Assembly (NCBI GenBank): GCA_028023455.1
Contig: JAQFVV010006215.1
Span: forward strand, 9,195,950-9,259,949
Direction: 5' to 3'
From: Epiperipatus broadwayi
Lineage: Eukaryota > Onychophora > Udeonychophora > Euonychophora > Peripatidae
Length of the DNA stretch: 64,000 nt
The notes under the pieces: model-generated
What the model was told of the DNA's origin: nothing
What the model saw: only the letters and a program-made list of their open reading frames with translations
Databases searched by the model: none
Made by a program: the position numbers and the translations under genes
Shown: positions 48,264 to 59,634 of the stretch, one piece after another
Layout of the letters: each line of letters begins with the position of its first letter
How positions within the stretch are numbered: position 1 is the first letter of the stretch

Positions 48264-51201
48264 AGTGCACAACTACCAAAAAAAATTAGAATAAAAAAAA
48301 GTGATAAGTAATGAATATAAAGCACAATAATAAAAAATCCTATTTATTTTCCTAAAAGCATTAATTTTAAACATTTTATGATTGACATTGTGAAATTGAT
48401 AAAACTGATATGCCATTGAATCACAATTCATTAAATTAAAATGAAGCATGCAAACAAAAAAATAATATAATTAATTTTTGATTCATTCTATGTTATATTA
48501 ATAAGGGTTTTTTTGTTTTTTTTTTATAATTAAATGAGGAAAATTTCATACTTTTCTTCCGCAATAATGTTACATTTTATAATACCAGTTCACTAATTAC
48601 ACAATCTAATTAAATAAAAATAAAAATTACAAAAGTAATGTGTAGTATATTTTTCCCTATTTATTTCTGATGTAATTGATTATTGCAATTTTAATAAGTA
48701 AACAAGGCTTTTTTGTAACCAAGATTGTTTATGGGAAAAAAAAAGCATTTGAATTTATCAATAATTATTAAATTGCAAGAATATGGATTAAAAATTAGAT
48801 AAGTAAATCATATTTTAGATAATGTATAACTTTCAATTTAATTTTTGCATTTTTTTAACATTCAAAGTTTATTAAAATAATAAACTGAATAGTTTTTAAT
48901 TTTTTTGTTGAGACTGTTTATGTTATGATAAGACTTCTTTACCTTGGAAGTGTCAATATGTTTTCTATAGTTTTTATTAAAAAATGGTGAATAAAAAAAA
49001 AAGTAAATCATATTTTCAACTTACTTTTAGTGCACTTTAGTTACTTTTCATAACATATTTAATAAAGTTTGTATTTTTTATAAAGACTATTTTCATTTCT
49101 GATGAAAACCTTTGTCTTGGCTGTGTCAGAAACTTAGAAAAACAGTGAATAAAAATTAAGTATGAAAATCATTATTATTGTTCATTCTATTATTGAATAT
49201 GGTCAAAGTTTATTTTTTGTTATATAATGAATAAATTATATTTTTTGTTAAAATTATTTACATTATGATGAAAGCTTTCTTTGGCTAATGTATGTCAGAA
49301 ATTTTACTACAAATTGCATTATAAGAATATTGAATGAAAATTAGGTAAATAAATTGTATTTTAAATTTAATTTAATTAAATTTATTATTATATATCATGA
49401 ATTTTTTAATTACATAATGAATAAAATGTATACAATAGATTTTTGTTGATGTCAATTTTACCATTTTATCTTACAAGAAAAACATTACATTTGTGATGAC
49501 AGGATACTATTACGTTAGTAGTCTTATAATATGGCAAATAATTTTTAAAGGCTGCTATATAAAATAATTGCTTGATTATTTATCGAATTACTGAATGCAA
49601 ACTAACAATCAGTATGTCTAACTATTATTTAAATCCTATTTGCAGAGGAAGTGTATAAAATATACACACATACCTATCATACAAATTTTATTAGTAAATA
49701 AATTAATACAGACATTAAAATATATTTTTAAACAATTAAATTCAGAAAATATCTACAAATTAAATAATTAAACTGCAGTTTTTCTAATTTAGTCAAAGGT
49801 CCCTAGATTTTGTCAATAATAAACCATTCAACTAGTGCTATAATCAATCTTTAAAAATGATTATATACATTTGCAAAGTAAAAGGAGGGAAAAGGAGATC
49901 TATGAAGAAAGTTAATATTTTAGATTTTTTTAAAACAGATTATATCCAATTTCTACATGGAAGAGTCAAAGAAATTTATGAAAAGCAAAAAAAATTTAGT
50001 CTTAAATTCTTAATAAAGATTGTATTGAAATGCTATGTAAAAAAAAAATTAATAATTGAATAGCTGACTTACATTTTAGATAAAAATAATAATAAACTAT
50101 TGTTTTTATTTTTTGTTTTAATTAATTAATCACAATATTTTCAAAGTTTATATTATTATTAAGAAACTAAATGAATTTGGAAAGTATTTATATATAAATA
50201 CAATAGTTAGTAAAATTAATGTTTATTTAAATTTTTCAGCAGAATTTGGATGCTTTAAAAAATATGGTTTAAAGTAAGGGTATAAAAGATTTATTGCTAA
50301 AATTCAAAATAAAAAAATGGAAATCAGAAAAAGCTCTGAAACTATACATTTTGGATAAATGTTATCTTAACCATATTGTAAAATTATTACTTTAATTAAA
50401 ATGATTACATCAATTATTATCTTGTGATATTTTTGCAATATCAAAAGATTGCACATGAACCCCAAAAAAAGTTTTTTATCGATTACTAATTTTTTTTTGA
50501 TGAGTGAAATTAGATTTTGAAATATGGATATGAAGAAATAATATATCAAGAGCAGTAATTAGATTGAAACATATATGGTATTAAAAACTGAACTAATAAC
50601 TTTTTAAATATACATACATATATGAATTGTTTATTCATAAGTATGACAAATATTAGCACCCAACTATTCTTCTTTAATGTAAAAAAAATGTTTTTTTTTA
50701 ATATTTACTTTTAATATACATAAAAAAAGTTTTAGGCAATATCTATTTCTAAAATAAATAAAAAATTATAATACATAATTTTTAATATATCTAACCATCC
50801 ATCATTTCTCATTGTTGAAAAGTAGTTTATTCCAATGTGACTATTGCTTTAACTATAGAATATTTTTATTTGTATTAATAAAATAAAGCATATTCAAATT
50901 AAAAGAAGTGACCTTTTTTAAAAACTATATATAGTATTAGAAAACTAATCTAAGGAAGTCATAAAAATAAAAAAAAATCTCTAAACCAAGTGAATTTACC
51001 TACTCATGATTAAAAAAATATATATATTGAATAATTCATATTGCAATTACTTTAAACTAATTATAAAGCATACAAAAATAGATACAGTTTATTTTATACT
51101 ACAGCAATAAGTGCTTACATTTATCAATTTAAAATAATCTATAAATTATATTTTATGCATTTTATCATCAATTTTCAACCGAAAAGAAATGAAGAAAATA
51201 T
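48264..51201. other. AT-rich spacer with eroded tandem repeat
   Basis: 48760-49480 shows a loosely repeating pattern of about 170-220 bases: ATTATGATGAAAGC-like, TGTGTCAGAAA-like and AAAATTAGGTAAATAAAT-like blocks recur in the same order at about 48780, 48985, 49145 and 49325. The rest of the interval has no gene or defined element. Confidence 0.4.
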
Positions 51202-53780
51202 ATATTGAAACAGTAAGATTCGTATTCGAATCTTAAGTTTCACCTTTTTCTGTCGTCTCTCACTGACCGGTCTATCCCGCCCAAATTTAAACTTTTTGAT
51301 ATCGAATTGTGTGTGTGTAGCAATATTAAAATGTATAAATATATGTAGAATTCAGCATAACATGCACACATTTCGATCTCAAATTAAACGCAATAAATAG
51401 GGATAAAATAATATAATTTAGATTTCTTTTAGTTATATAATTTTGTATAATTTTAATCATTTATTTTGGATTATAAAGTTCGTATTTATTGCTTTGTTTA
51501 AATTTCATTTAATAATAATTCTAAAAATATCTGATGTAATATTTAATTAAAAGTTAAAATAATCTTATGTTCCCTTTTTGTTTTTGAAATTTAAAAGCAT
51601 CGGTCAGTGATAGATAATAGATTAATTAAAAAAAAATTCCCCAAAATATAATTAGTAAATGTAAAATGTAAACAATAGAACGGCAGCTTTCTTTAATTAA
51701 AAACCAACAAAATGCGTTGATTATCCTCAGGGCAGATTAAATAGAACCTAAAAATACCTTAACAAAAATGTGAGAGATCAAGATAAAAAAAGAGGCCATC
51801 TTAGACTTGCTGGAGACATTCCCTTAAACTTTAGCTTTGCTCTCGATCACTGAGAGTCTCCAAAAATATAAAAATAATTTGTTCCTGCCAAGGTATGACC
51901 GAGTAAAGCACCTAGATTATTCTCCATCGGGAGATGGCCTATCGGATGCTGAACTTTCCATTGCCCGTCATAAATTCACCATGAAGATTTGCTGCCTGAA
52001 ATAAATGAAAAAGCTGCTGCTGCCATGAAATTAAATGAAATATCTAAATACAAGAAAGACTTGCCACTCGTGAACTTTTTGCTGCTAAACTCATGGAATA
52101 AGAAAACTTCTTATAAAACAGGTACCTGTCTGTGTTCAAACTCTAGAGTACTCTAATAATATGCTATAGCTCTTCTTCATACTACTTATCTAAATTATAA
52201 AATGTAAAAACTACCATTTGTATAACTAAATTGAATAATTAATTTAATATGTAAATTTCTCTAATAATCTAGCTTACCTCACTCTAGTTGGGGTGCATAT
52301 TTCTAAAATCTACATTTTATCTATATTTATTATTTAATTATTGCATGCTCACAATTGTCTCTATTTTCAAAGTTTAAATCTATGATCGTTTAAAACAATG
52401 AATGCGTGTCAAATTTTCATTAATATTTACTTTCTTTAATAACTTAACTTTCATATAAATCGACACGCATTCAATGCTTCATTTATTGTAATGCAGGGGT
52501 CTACAACTTCGCAAATGGCTGGCATATTAGTTGTAATCATTCCCAGTTTAGATATGTTTTGTATATAGTAAATCATCATGAATAATTCCAGAAAATTACA
52601 TTTCTTTGAGAGTCACCAACATTCTTTAGTAAATGTTGATAATGTCGGGCCGAATTAGAAATCCATTTAAATCTTATCATAATCGTTTATAAGTATACAT
52701 GTGTTACGTTTTAGAGACGCGATGATCTATTCCGCCGTAAATATTCCGGATTCTTCAGGGTTGAAATTAACCCCCGTCGTCCTACACAAGCGGACATAAT
52801 AAATGCTCCTGTAGGATTTGACCTGTCATGCAGCCAGCTGGCAAATTGCGACACGTACCGCTTGTCCCTGGTTATGCTTATGTGACACCTTACTTCGTCG
52901 GGCCGTGGCAGAGACCAGCCCGACAGTTTTATAAACTCATTCGCGGCATTGCAGTTTCAATATATTGCCATTCCATATCGCCTTTCTAAAGCGTACCGCG
53001 TGTTCCTTTGCTCAATTCTCTTATTCTATATATCACTCCGCCTCTGCATTATCTTCATAATTCACTGTCAAATAAATGTTTGCCCTTAGTTATAAATAAA
53101 TATTTTAATTAAATAAATATATGTCTGCCATTACTCTTATAACCCATACTTTAGACTCTTGCATTGCAAAGGTATAAATCCCTCCAGGCATGCATTAGAA
53201 ATACTCACTCGAGAATTTTAGGTAGCTAGATTACGCCTTCAAATAAATGTATTCCTTTTGTAAACATTACAGTATCGGAAATACCGCTACTGAAATCCTC
53301 AATATAAAATAATGTCTAAATAAATAAATGTATTCTTTCAAATATAATCATGTCGCAAATCCCGCTACTGAAGCTGTTAGTCCATAAAATATTATTAGAT
53401 TGTTTTATTAAAATGTATTAATAAATAATTTTAAACTATACGTCTGCAGTTACGTTTCATTTATTCGATACCCATTCTATATAATATTTCCTCGATTATG
53501 TAAATATGAATGTTTAATTAATATTAGTTTGGTTATTGGCTAACTCGAGAATAAAATCATGAGTCTCTTGCATATCCCTGACCACCATGCCTAAGGAAAT
53601 ATAATATTTACTAATGTCGCATCAGATACGTTGTTTCGTGGATTGTATTGTGGAACCGATAAACTATGTTCGAACTCAGTACCACGGGTGGCTTCGCTAC
53701 TCGATGGTGCTGCTGTTCTGTATGGTGGCCGAATTCTGCACTATGTTTACGAGTCACACGTTTTCTGACCGTTACAATAT
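51202..53780. mobile_element. Giant solo LTR, copy 2 (2571 bp)
   Basis: The unit 51206-53776 begins TGAAACAG, ends GACCGTTACA and is flanked by ATAT on both sides (51202-51205 and 53777-53780). It is co-linear with 26376-28956 throughout, differing by scattered substitutions and small indels. The terminal hairpin (51207-51241) and the inverted GAATGCGTGTC pair (52400-52410 and 52462-52472) are conserved. Because each copy has its own flanking duplication, the two are separate insertions rather than the two LTRs of one 27-kb element. The open frame near its right end, shared with copy 1, shows many amino-acid changes and is probably not coding. Confidence 0.6.
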
Positions 53781-54515
53781 ATATGTGATTTTTAAAAAAA
53801 ATATTTATAGCACATCAAAAATAAATATGTACAATGCAGTATTCTATTTTTTTGTTGCTGTCTTAATGTATATATATATAATTTTTATAGTATGCACACA
53901 TTGAACATATAATACATTGGTATTCAAGTGTTTAAAATGTATATTATATAATATTCAGCAATATCCGTGTATTTCTGGAATACATGGTAGTATTGGAACC
54001 AGAAAGCATGATTACAGAGTCATATTACAAAAAGAATTACATTCATATTGAGAATTTATTTATCCAAGTTAAAATTTTTCTAGATAGCCTTTCATCTAGG
54101 TATGATATTTTGATTTCTAACAATCAATCTATTGGCTGATTATAATTTGGGGATAAACTCTGTTTCCATTGAAAATTTTACCATTTTTAATTACTTTTCG
54201 TAAATGTTCTAAAAAATTTGTCATGCTTTAAAAACGAAGATATACATTTTATTTTAATACCACTTTACTAAAATCACTTTTAAAAATAATTTGTTCCATT
54301 GGTTAACTAGAATCAAAAGTTTCCACATAAAGATTGTAGTAATCTAACATCTTTTTTACTTTTCTCAAATGGCAATATCATTGTTGAATTTTTTAATCAT
54401 CTGATATATCTTTATCTTTTAAATAGTTTTTATACAACTTTGACAATACACCTAAACTTCACTTAGTGATTATCTAATTAGTGATATTTCACAATAGCGA
54501 TCATCATCAATTTGT
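53781..54515. other. AT-rich spacer
   Basis: No gene or element boundary between the giant LTR and the LINE. Confidence 0.4.
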
Positions 54516-54521
54516 ACACAC

Positions 54522-55417
54522 TACTTCGATGATCCATTAAAAAAGATTGAATATCTCGAATTTTGTAAAATGGTGCGGAAAAGAGTTGAAAATGATATAA
54601 GAAAGTATAATTGTGAACTAGCAAGGAAAGCTGTAGAAGAGAATAAAAGTCTAAACAGTGTAAAACAACATTTTGGTATTAATAGAAAATTTATATCTGC
54701 AATAAGAAAAAAAGATGGCATTATTACTAAAAAGAGAGATGACATCATAAAATGTGTACCAAGACTTCTATCAAGAATTATATAGTAATAAAGAACAAGT
54801 GCCTCCTATACATATTATATCTTCCGAATTGCCCAGAATTTTGAATGAGGAAGTGAGACATGCAATTAAATTTATGAAGAAAGGGAAGGCTCCAGGTAAT
54901 GATGGAATTGTAATTGATATATTAAAAAAAGCAGGTGAAGAAATAGAAAATTTTTAAGCAAAGTTATATACCAATTGTTTAAATGATAAAGATGTACCAG
55001 ATGATTGGAAGAATGCAGTATTAATATTAATATTTAAAAAAGATGATAAAGAAGATATTAGAAATTACAGACCTATCAGTCTTTTATCAGTTATATACAA
55101 AATTTTTACTAAGATAATTACAACTCGTCTACAGAAAACATTGGATTTCCACCAACCAAGAGAACAAGCTGGATTTAAAAGTGGTTTTAGTACAGTAGAT
55201 CATATCCAGGTATTGAGAGAAATTATAGAAAGGACAAATGAATATGAGTTGCCATTATGCTTAGGATTTGTAGACTATGAAAAGGCATTTGATTCTATAA
55301 ACATTTCTTCAGTGATTAAAGCATTGGATCATCAAGGTGTAGATCCAGGATATTGTCATATTTTGCAGAATATTTATGAAAATTCAACGGCAACAATTAG
55401 ATTACATAATGATAGTA
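54522..55417 (+). pseudogene. RTE-like reverse transcriptase, N-terminal half
   Basis: The first frame (54522 to about 54750) encodes the linker before the RT (KKIEYLEFCKMVRKRVENDI), then shifts frame near 54750 and continues open from 54754 except for one TAA at 54955. RT motifs visible are GKAPGNDGI (about 54888), NYRPISLL (about 55060), REQAGFKSGFSTVDHI and the catalytic-region FVDYEKAFDS (about 55267-55296, carrying the first Asp). One frameshift and one stop make it non-functional. The frame continues in the segment after the Penelope-like insertion. Confidence 0.85.
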
Positions 55418-55457
55418 ACTGTTAAATAACAAAATGTGTGGTTTATATATGTAATAA

Positions 55458-55550
55458 AGTCAGATATTCTACAGTAATATCGCCACACAAACTCAAATAT
55501 ATATTATTATTCTAAATATTTATTTCTAAAGCGCTTTTCGAAGGAGCTAT
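55458..55550 (-). repeat. Penelope-like pseudo-LTR, 3' side of element
   Basis: About 93 bp, the reverse complement of 56061-56153 with only a few mismatches. On the element sense strand it directly follows a hammerhead-like TGAAGA...CGAAA stretch. Confidence 0.8.
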
Positions 55551-55623
55551 GTCTTCATTTTCAAAGCTATAGATAGATAGCAATGTTCAATTTATTTAAA
55601 CCAACAGATGCAAATTATTTAAA

Positions 55624-56028
55624 TTAGGTCTGCCATTTCTTCGAGATTGCGTAAAACATGTCTCTTTTATTTAACGAGTTTTCATCTAAGTTAATGAAAT
55701 AGGCATCCTTGATTTTCCTTCTTATCTCATGTCGTTCACCACACATCACTTGCGGATTATCTAGTATACATGAGTGGCCCATAGAGATTTTATGCTGTGC
55801 AAAAATAGAAAAGTGGGAGGGATCCGTTAGCGCCTTATTGTATGCATATTTACGCTGCAGCAGCCTCGTATGAACAGAGGCCTTGGTCTCCCCATAATAT
55901 GCCGCATGACAATTGTTTTCTGGGCAAATAAATTTTATATACAGCCTGCTGAGTGTTAATTGGAGGTAGTTTATCTTTGGAATTGTTAATGCATCTATTA
56001 AAGTTAAGAGGGGATCTGTAACACACAC
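55624..56028 (-). CDS. Penelope-like GIY-YIG endonuclease domain (partial)
   Basis: 135 codons on the minus strand, taken from a GTG at 56028 because no ATG is available; the frame is open upstream to a stop at about 56059-56061. Motifs in order: IKFICPENNCHAAYYGETKA (Cys-x4-Cys followed by YYGET, the GIY-YIG equivalent of Penelope endonucleases), then TRLLQRKYAYNK, SHFSIFAQHKISMGH, and the C-terminal GERHEIRRKIKDAYFINL holding the expected catalytic Glu region. In a full element this domain follows a reverse transcriptase and nicks target DNA; here the RT is absent, so it is a 5'-truncated copy. The domain itself has no internal stop, which suggests fairly recent insertion. Confidence 0.8.
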   Translation of the reverse strand: MCVTDPLLTLIDALTIPKINYLQLTLSRLYIKFICPENNCHAAYYGETKASVHTRLLQRKYAYNKALTDPSHFSIFAQHKISMGHSCILDNPQVMCGERHEIRRKIKDAYFINLDENSLNKRDMFYAISKKWQT

Positions 56029-56060
56029 TAAAGTCTTTGCAAAAAATTGTTTGTAAATCT

Positions 56061-56153
56061 ATAGCTCCTTCGAAAAGCGCTTTAGAAATAAATATTGAGA
56101 ATAATAATATATATTTGAGTTTGTGTGGCGATATTACCGTAGAATACCTGATT
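56061..56153 (+). repeat. Penelope-like pseudo-LTR, 5' side of element (inverted)
   Basis: Reverse complement of 55458-55550. It ends a few bases before the right 12-bp target duplication. Confidence 0.8.
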
Positions 56154-56155
56154 TT

Positions 56156-57065
56156 ATAATGATAGTAGGAAAATCAACATTGAAAAGGGTGTAAGACAGG
56201 GTGACTCCATCCAAAACTTTTTACAGCAGTGCTGCAAGAAGTATTTTGTGGATTAAAATGGGAAGCTAAAGGAGTGAAAGTAAACGGAGATTATTTAAGT
56301 CATTTAGATTTTGCAGATGATGTAGTTGTTTTTGCAAATAATGCTTTAGAGCTACAGAAATGTTGCAGTAGTTATCAGATGAAAGTAGGATTAAAGATAA
56401 ATGTTAAAAAGACTAAAGTAATGTTTAATAGATTTTCTCAAAATATGAAAATAAAGATTGATTATGATGAGTTAGAAGAAGTTAACAGTTACAAATACCT
56501 TGGTCAGATTATTAATACAGATGGAAATATAATGGATGAAATTAATCATAGAATTAAACTTGGTTGGAGTGCTTTTGGTAGAAATAACTTGATACTAAAA
56601 GGAAATATGCCTATGTGTTTGAAAAGGAAGTTTTTTAATAAATGTGTTTTGCCAGTTCTTACTTATGGATCTGAGACTTGGACACTTAATAAAAGAGCAA
56701 TACAGAGACTTCAGACCACTCAAGGAAGTATGGAGAGATGCATGTTGGGAGTAACAAGAAGGGACCGAAAACGCAATGTATGGGTAAGAGAACAAACAGG
56801 TGTTACTGACCTCATTGAAAAAATTAAAAGACTGAAGTGGAGTTGGGCTGGACATATTGTTAGAAGAGATGATAACAGATGGACAATTGAAATTTTAAGC
56901 TGGATTCCAAGAGATTGTAAAAGACCCAGAAAGAGACCACATATAAGATGGATGGATGAAATAAGAAAGTGTGCAGGGGTGACGTGGAGAAGAGAAGCTA
57001 AAGATAGGAAAAGATGGATTAAACTTGGAGAGACCTTCATCCTGCAGTGGATTGATAATGTTTGA
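56156..57065 (+). pseudogene. RTE-like reverse transcriptase, C-terminal half
   Basis: Continuation of the split RT. 56156-56220 encodes NDSRKINIEKGVRQGDS, then a one-base loss in a T run near 56216 shifts frame. From 56229 a 278-residue frame is open: HLDFADDVVVFANN (about 56299-56340) holds the catalytic FADD box, followed by GLKINVKKTKVMF, the thumb, TYGSETWTLNKR, and the conserved RTE-like tail to the stop at 57063-57065. Only the upstream frameshift, the Penelope insertion and the N-terminal lesions inactivate the element. A minus-strand frame over this segment is antisense noise. Confidence 0.88.
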
Positions 57066-57081
57066 TTATGATGATGATGAT

Positions 57082-59634
57082 TCACTATAATGATTGGGAA
57101 AAAAAATTTTTAATTTTTTTTGGGCAGCGATCTTGAATTTTGCGTCACTGATGATGTCAGAGAATAGGTATTTTAAAGTCATTTTACCCAAAAGCAAAAG
57201 TACATTATGGTAATACACATACAATATTTTATTCATAAAACACAATGTTAGTGCTGCATTCAGTATTTTGATTATAGAATGTTTAAACTTAAAATATATA
57301 TAATTAATGAATCTATACTACTATATACTGTATTTTATTTTTGTAAATCTTAACAATGGTCAAACAGTAATTTGTCCATAATGTTGTTTTCAAATGTAAT
57401 TAATAATGATATCAGCACAAATAATATTAAACAATTTGTATGAAAATAAATACAGTATACAGTATTTTCTTTATTTTAATACCAATAAAATGCTAACACA
57501 TTTATAAAGTCACAGACTCAACTTATTTACCACAAAATACTATTTTCTTTTCTTTCTATTTTATTTTAATACGTATTTATTTTCATACAAGTTGTTTAAC
57601 CCAGCAACACTATGGGGAATCAAAATAAGTAATTTAACTTAATAATTAAGCCTGAATAATTAAAATATACAAAGGTAATAAATATGCCTTCGGAGATATA
57701 TTCAATTACAAGTTAGTGTAATTTTTTAGTTTTAGGAACCGATCAATTTTTTCCCCACAGACCCCCATTATAAATATGTATTCTGTATACAATATTTTTG
57801 CTTAATGATGAGTTTTGGAGGACCGATTACCATCGCTAAGGAGAGGGGGTAAAGATGTAGTTTCTTTATTTTTTCATGTTTTTTTTAAATATCTGTAACT
57901 CTACATTTCTAAGAATTTTTATTCTTTAGAGATAATAGCATATTTCATGTTTTCAATCAACATTTATAATATTTTAAATAATTATTATTATATGAACTAC
58001 TGTGTTTTCTTGGTCTACACAAATCTTGAAGTCACTGTTTTTAGTAAACATAACAATCTTACTATTAAATATATTTCTATTAAGTATTATAATAATAATG
58101 ATTATATTTACTTTTTCTTATTATATAGCTCTTTTCCATTTCAGTTACATATTAGTTTTTATAATATCTGCACAACTATTTTTAATAAAGTATTTATTAT
58201 CTTCTTATATCTCATTCAAGTCTAAATGTTTGCATATAGCTAATATATAATATCATGAAAGCAATAAAGTTAAAAAAATATGATCATTATTATAAAACAA
58301 AACAAAGAAAAAATACAATTTAAATATTTTTAAAGTTATTAATTTTATTATTCAAAAATTACAAATTTTGATAGATACATTTTAAGTCTAAAATTTTAGT
58401 AACAATTTTTTATTCAATTCCTCACAAAATTATAATCAAAAATAATATATAAAAAATTGTCTGTAAAAACATTTGTGTGTGTGTGTGTGATTTATAAATA
58501 TATATATAAAGAATTTCTTGCATAAATTTCTGATTTTCATAATTTTTTAAAAAAATAATAATATAAAAATTTTATTTTAAAAATTGTGAAATAAAAAATT
58601 GGTATCTTTATAGATTTTTGTATTGTTCTATAAAAAAATTAATCTTACCATTTATATTCAATTAAATGCAGGTATTTTGTCTCTAATCCAATATTATTAT
58701 AAGCTACTATAATATTTTTGAAAGTTAAGCATATTAGTTATTATTATTATTTTTCTTAATAGCTTCTCTTATATGTCACTAATCAATGATAACTTCCTGA
58801 GGGATCTATTAATCAAATAATTAAACTCAAAGTAAATATTTTTTGTTAGACAAAATATAATCCAATTCTGTTATTTTTTTTATTTAATTCTTACTTAATT
58901 TCAAATAAAATGTTTATTGCAAATTCAAACTGTAATAAGAGTAGTGCATTCTTGGAAATTTTTAATTATAAAAATTGACTTCTAATATTAATATAAACAA
59001 TTTCAATGCTTTAGATTTGTCTTTTTATTTAGTACAAGTCATTTAAAAATATAATTGTTTTAATTTAGAGCATTTTTATGGCTAGTGAATCAATGACTCA
59101 AGATTTATGCAAAGAAAATATATATATATATGACTCAGGGTAAAATAATTGAAAGAAAAATCAATTTATCAATCTAATTCTAAAATGATTCATAAAACTG
59201 AAATGGAAAAAAAAAAACCTATAACAACTTTCAATTTTTGTCAAAAATTAACAACCTGCTAGATAATAATTTAAATAAATTATTTTGATGACTTTATTTA
59301 CTCCCCCTCCCTCCCTAATTTTTTTTTTTTGATGGTAAGTACAAAAAATAATTCAAAGATTATTAAATCAAAATAATGTTGAATTTTAATTGTTTTTTTT
59401 TCTGCTATTATATTTTTATTATGATCACAGTAAAAATGCTTGAGTATAATGTTTAATAACAAAACAAAAGAATAGTGAATTACACAATTTCCTAATTTAT
59501 TACAAACACAAAATACCAACATAAATAAGAAAAATGTTAACAATTATTGGAATAATATTAGGAATAAAAACTTTTTAAAAAAGTATTTTATCATTACAAT
59601 TTTCAGAATTGATATATAAATATATATTTAACAG
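57082..59634. other. AT-rich spacer
   Basis: Contains a (TG)8 microsatellite near 58476-58489 and several poly-A and poly-T tracts. Hydrophobic open frames at 57947-58250 reflect AT-rich codons. No gene or element ends found. Confidence 0.5.

Larger units (their letters stand above)
55418..56155 (-). mobile_element. Penelope-like element fragment with inverted pseudo-LTRs
   Basis: A 738-bp insertion interrupts the LINE between two copies of ATAATGATAGTA (55406-55417 and 56156-56167), a 12-bp target duplication. Removing it rejoins the LINE reading frame. The ends carry inverted repeats of about 93 bp (55458-55550 and 56061-56153; shared core AAAGCGCTTTTCGAAGGAGC). Between them, on the minus strand, is a GIY-YIG endonuclease frame. 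Variable-length duplications, inverted pseudo-LTRs and a C-terminal GIY-YIG domain are the hallmarks of Penelope-like elements. The reverse transcriptase part is missing. Confidence 0.85.
54516..57081 (+). mobile_element. RTE-like LINE, 5'-truncated and interrupted
   Basis: The coding remnant starts just before the reverse transcriptase; the apurinic-like endonuclease that precedes it in RTE elements is missing. The element ends in a (TGA)n-type tail (57067-57081), characteristic of RTE-clade LINEs. The reverse transcriptase is split by a 738-bp Penelope-like insertion at 55418-56155. The C-terminal segment (RRDRKRNVWVREQTGV, RLKWSWAGHIVRRDD, RDCKRPRKRP) is the conserved tail of animal RTE-like endonuclease-reverse transcriptases. 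A 3' fragment of the same family lies at 19297-19510. Confidence 0.85.

Noticed and set aside
26376-53776. The two 2.58-kb copies as the paired LTRs of one 27-kb element
   Set aside because: Each copy has its own distinct 4-bp flanking duplication, and no primer site or purine tract adjoins them on the inside.
56595-57085. Minus-strand open frames over the LINE C-terminus, and the similar plus-strand frame at 19333-19530
   Set aside because: They are antisense readings of the conserved RTE-like reverse transcriptase tail.
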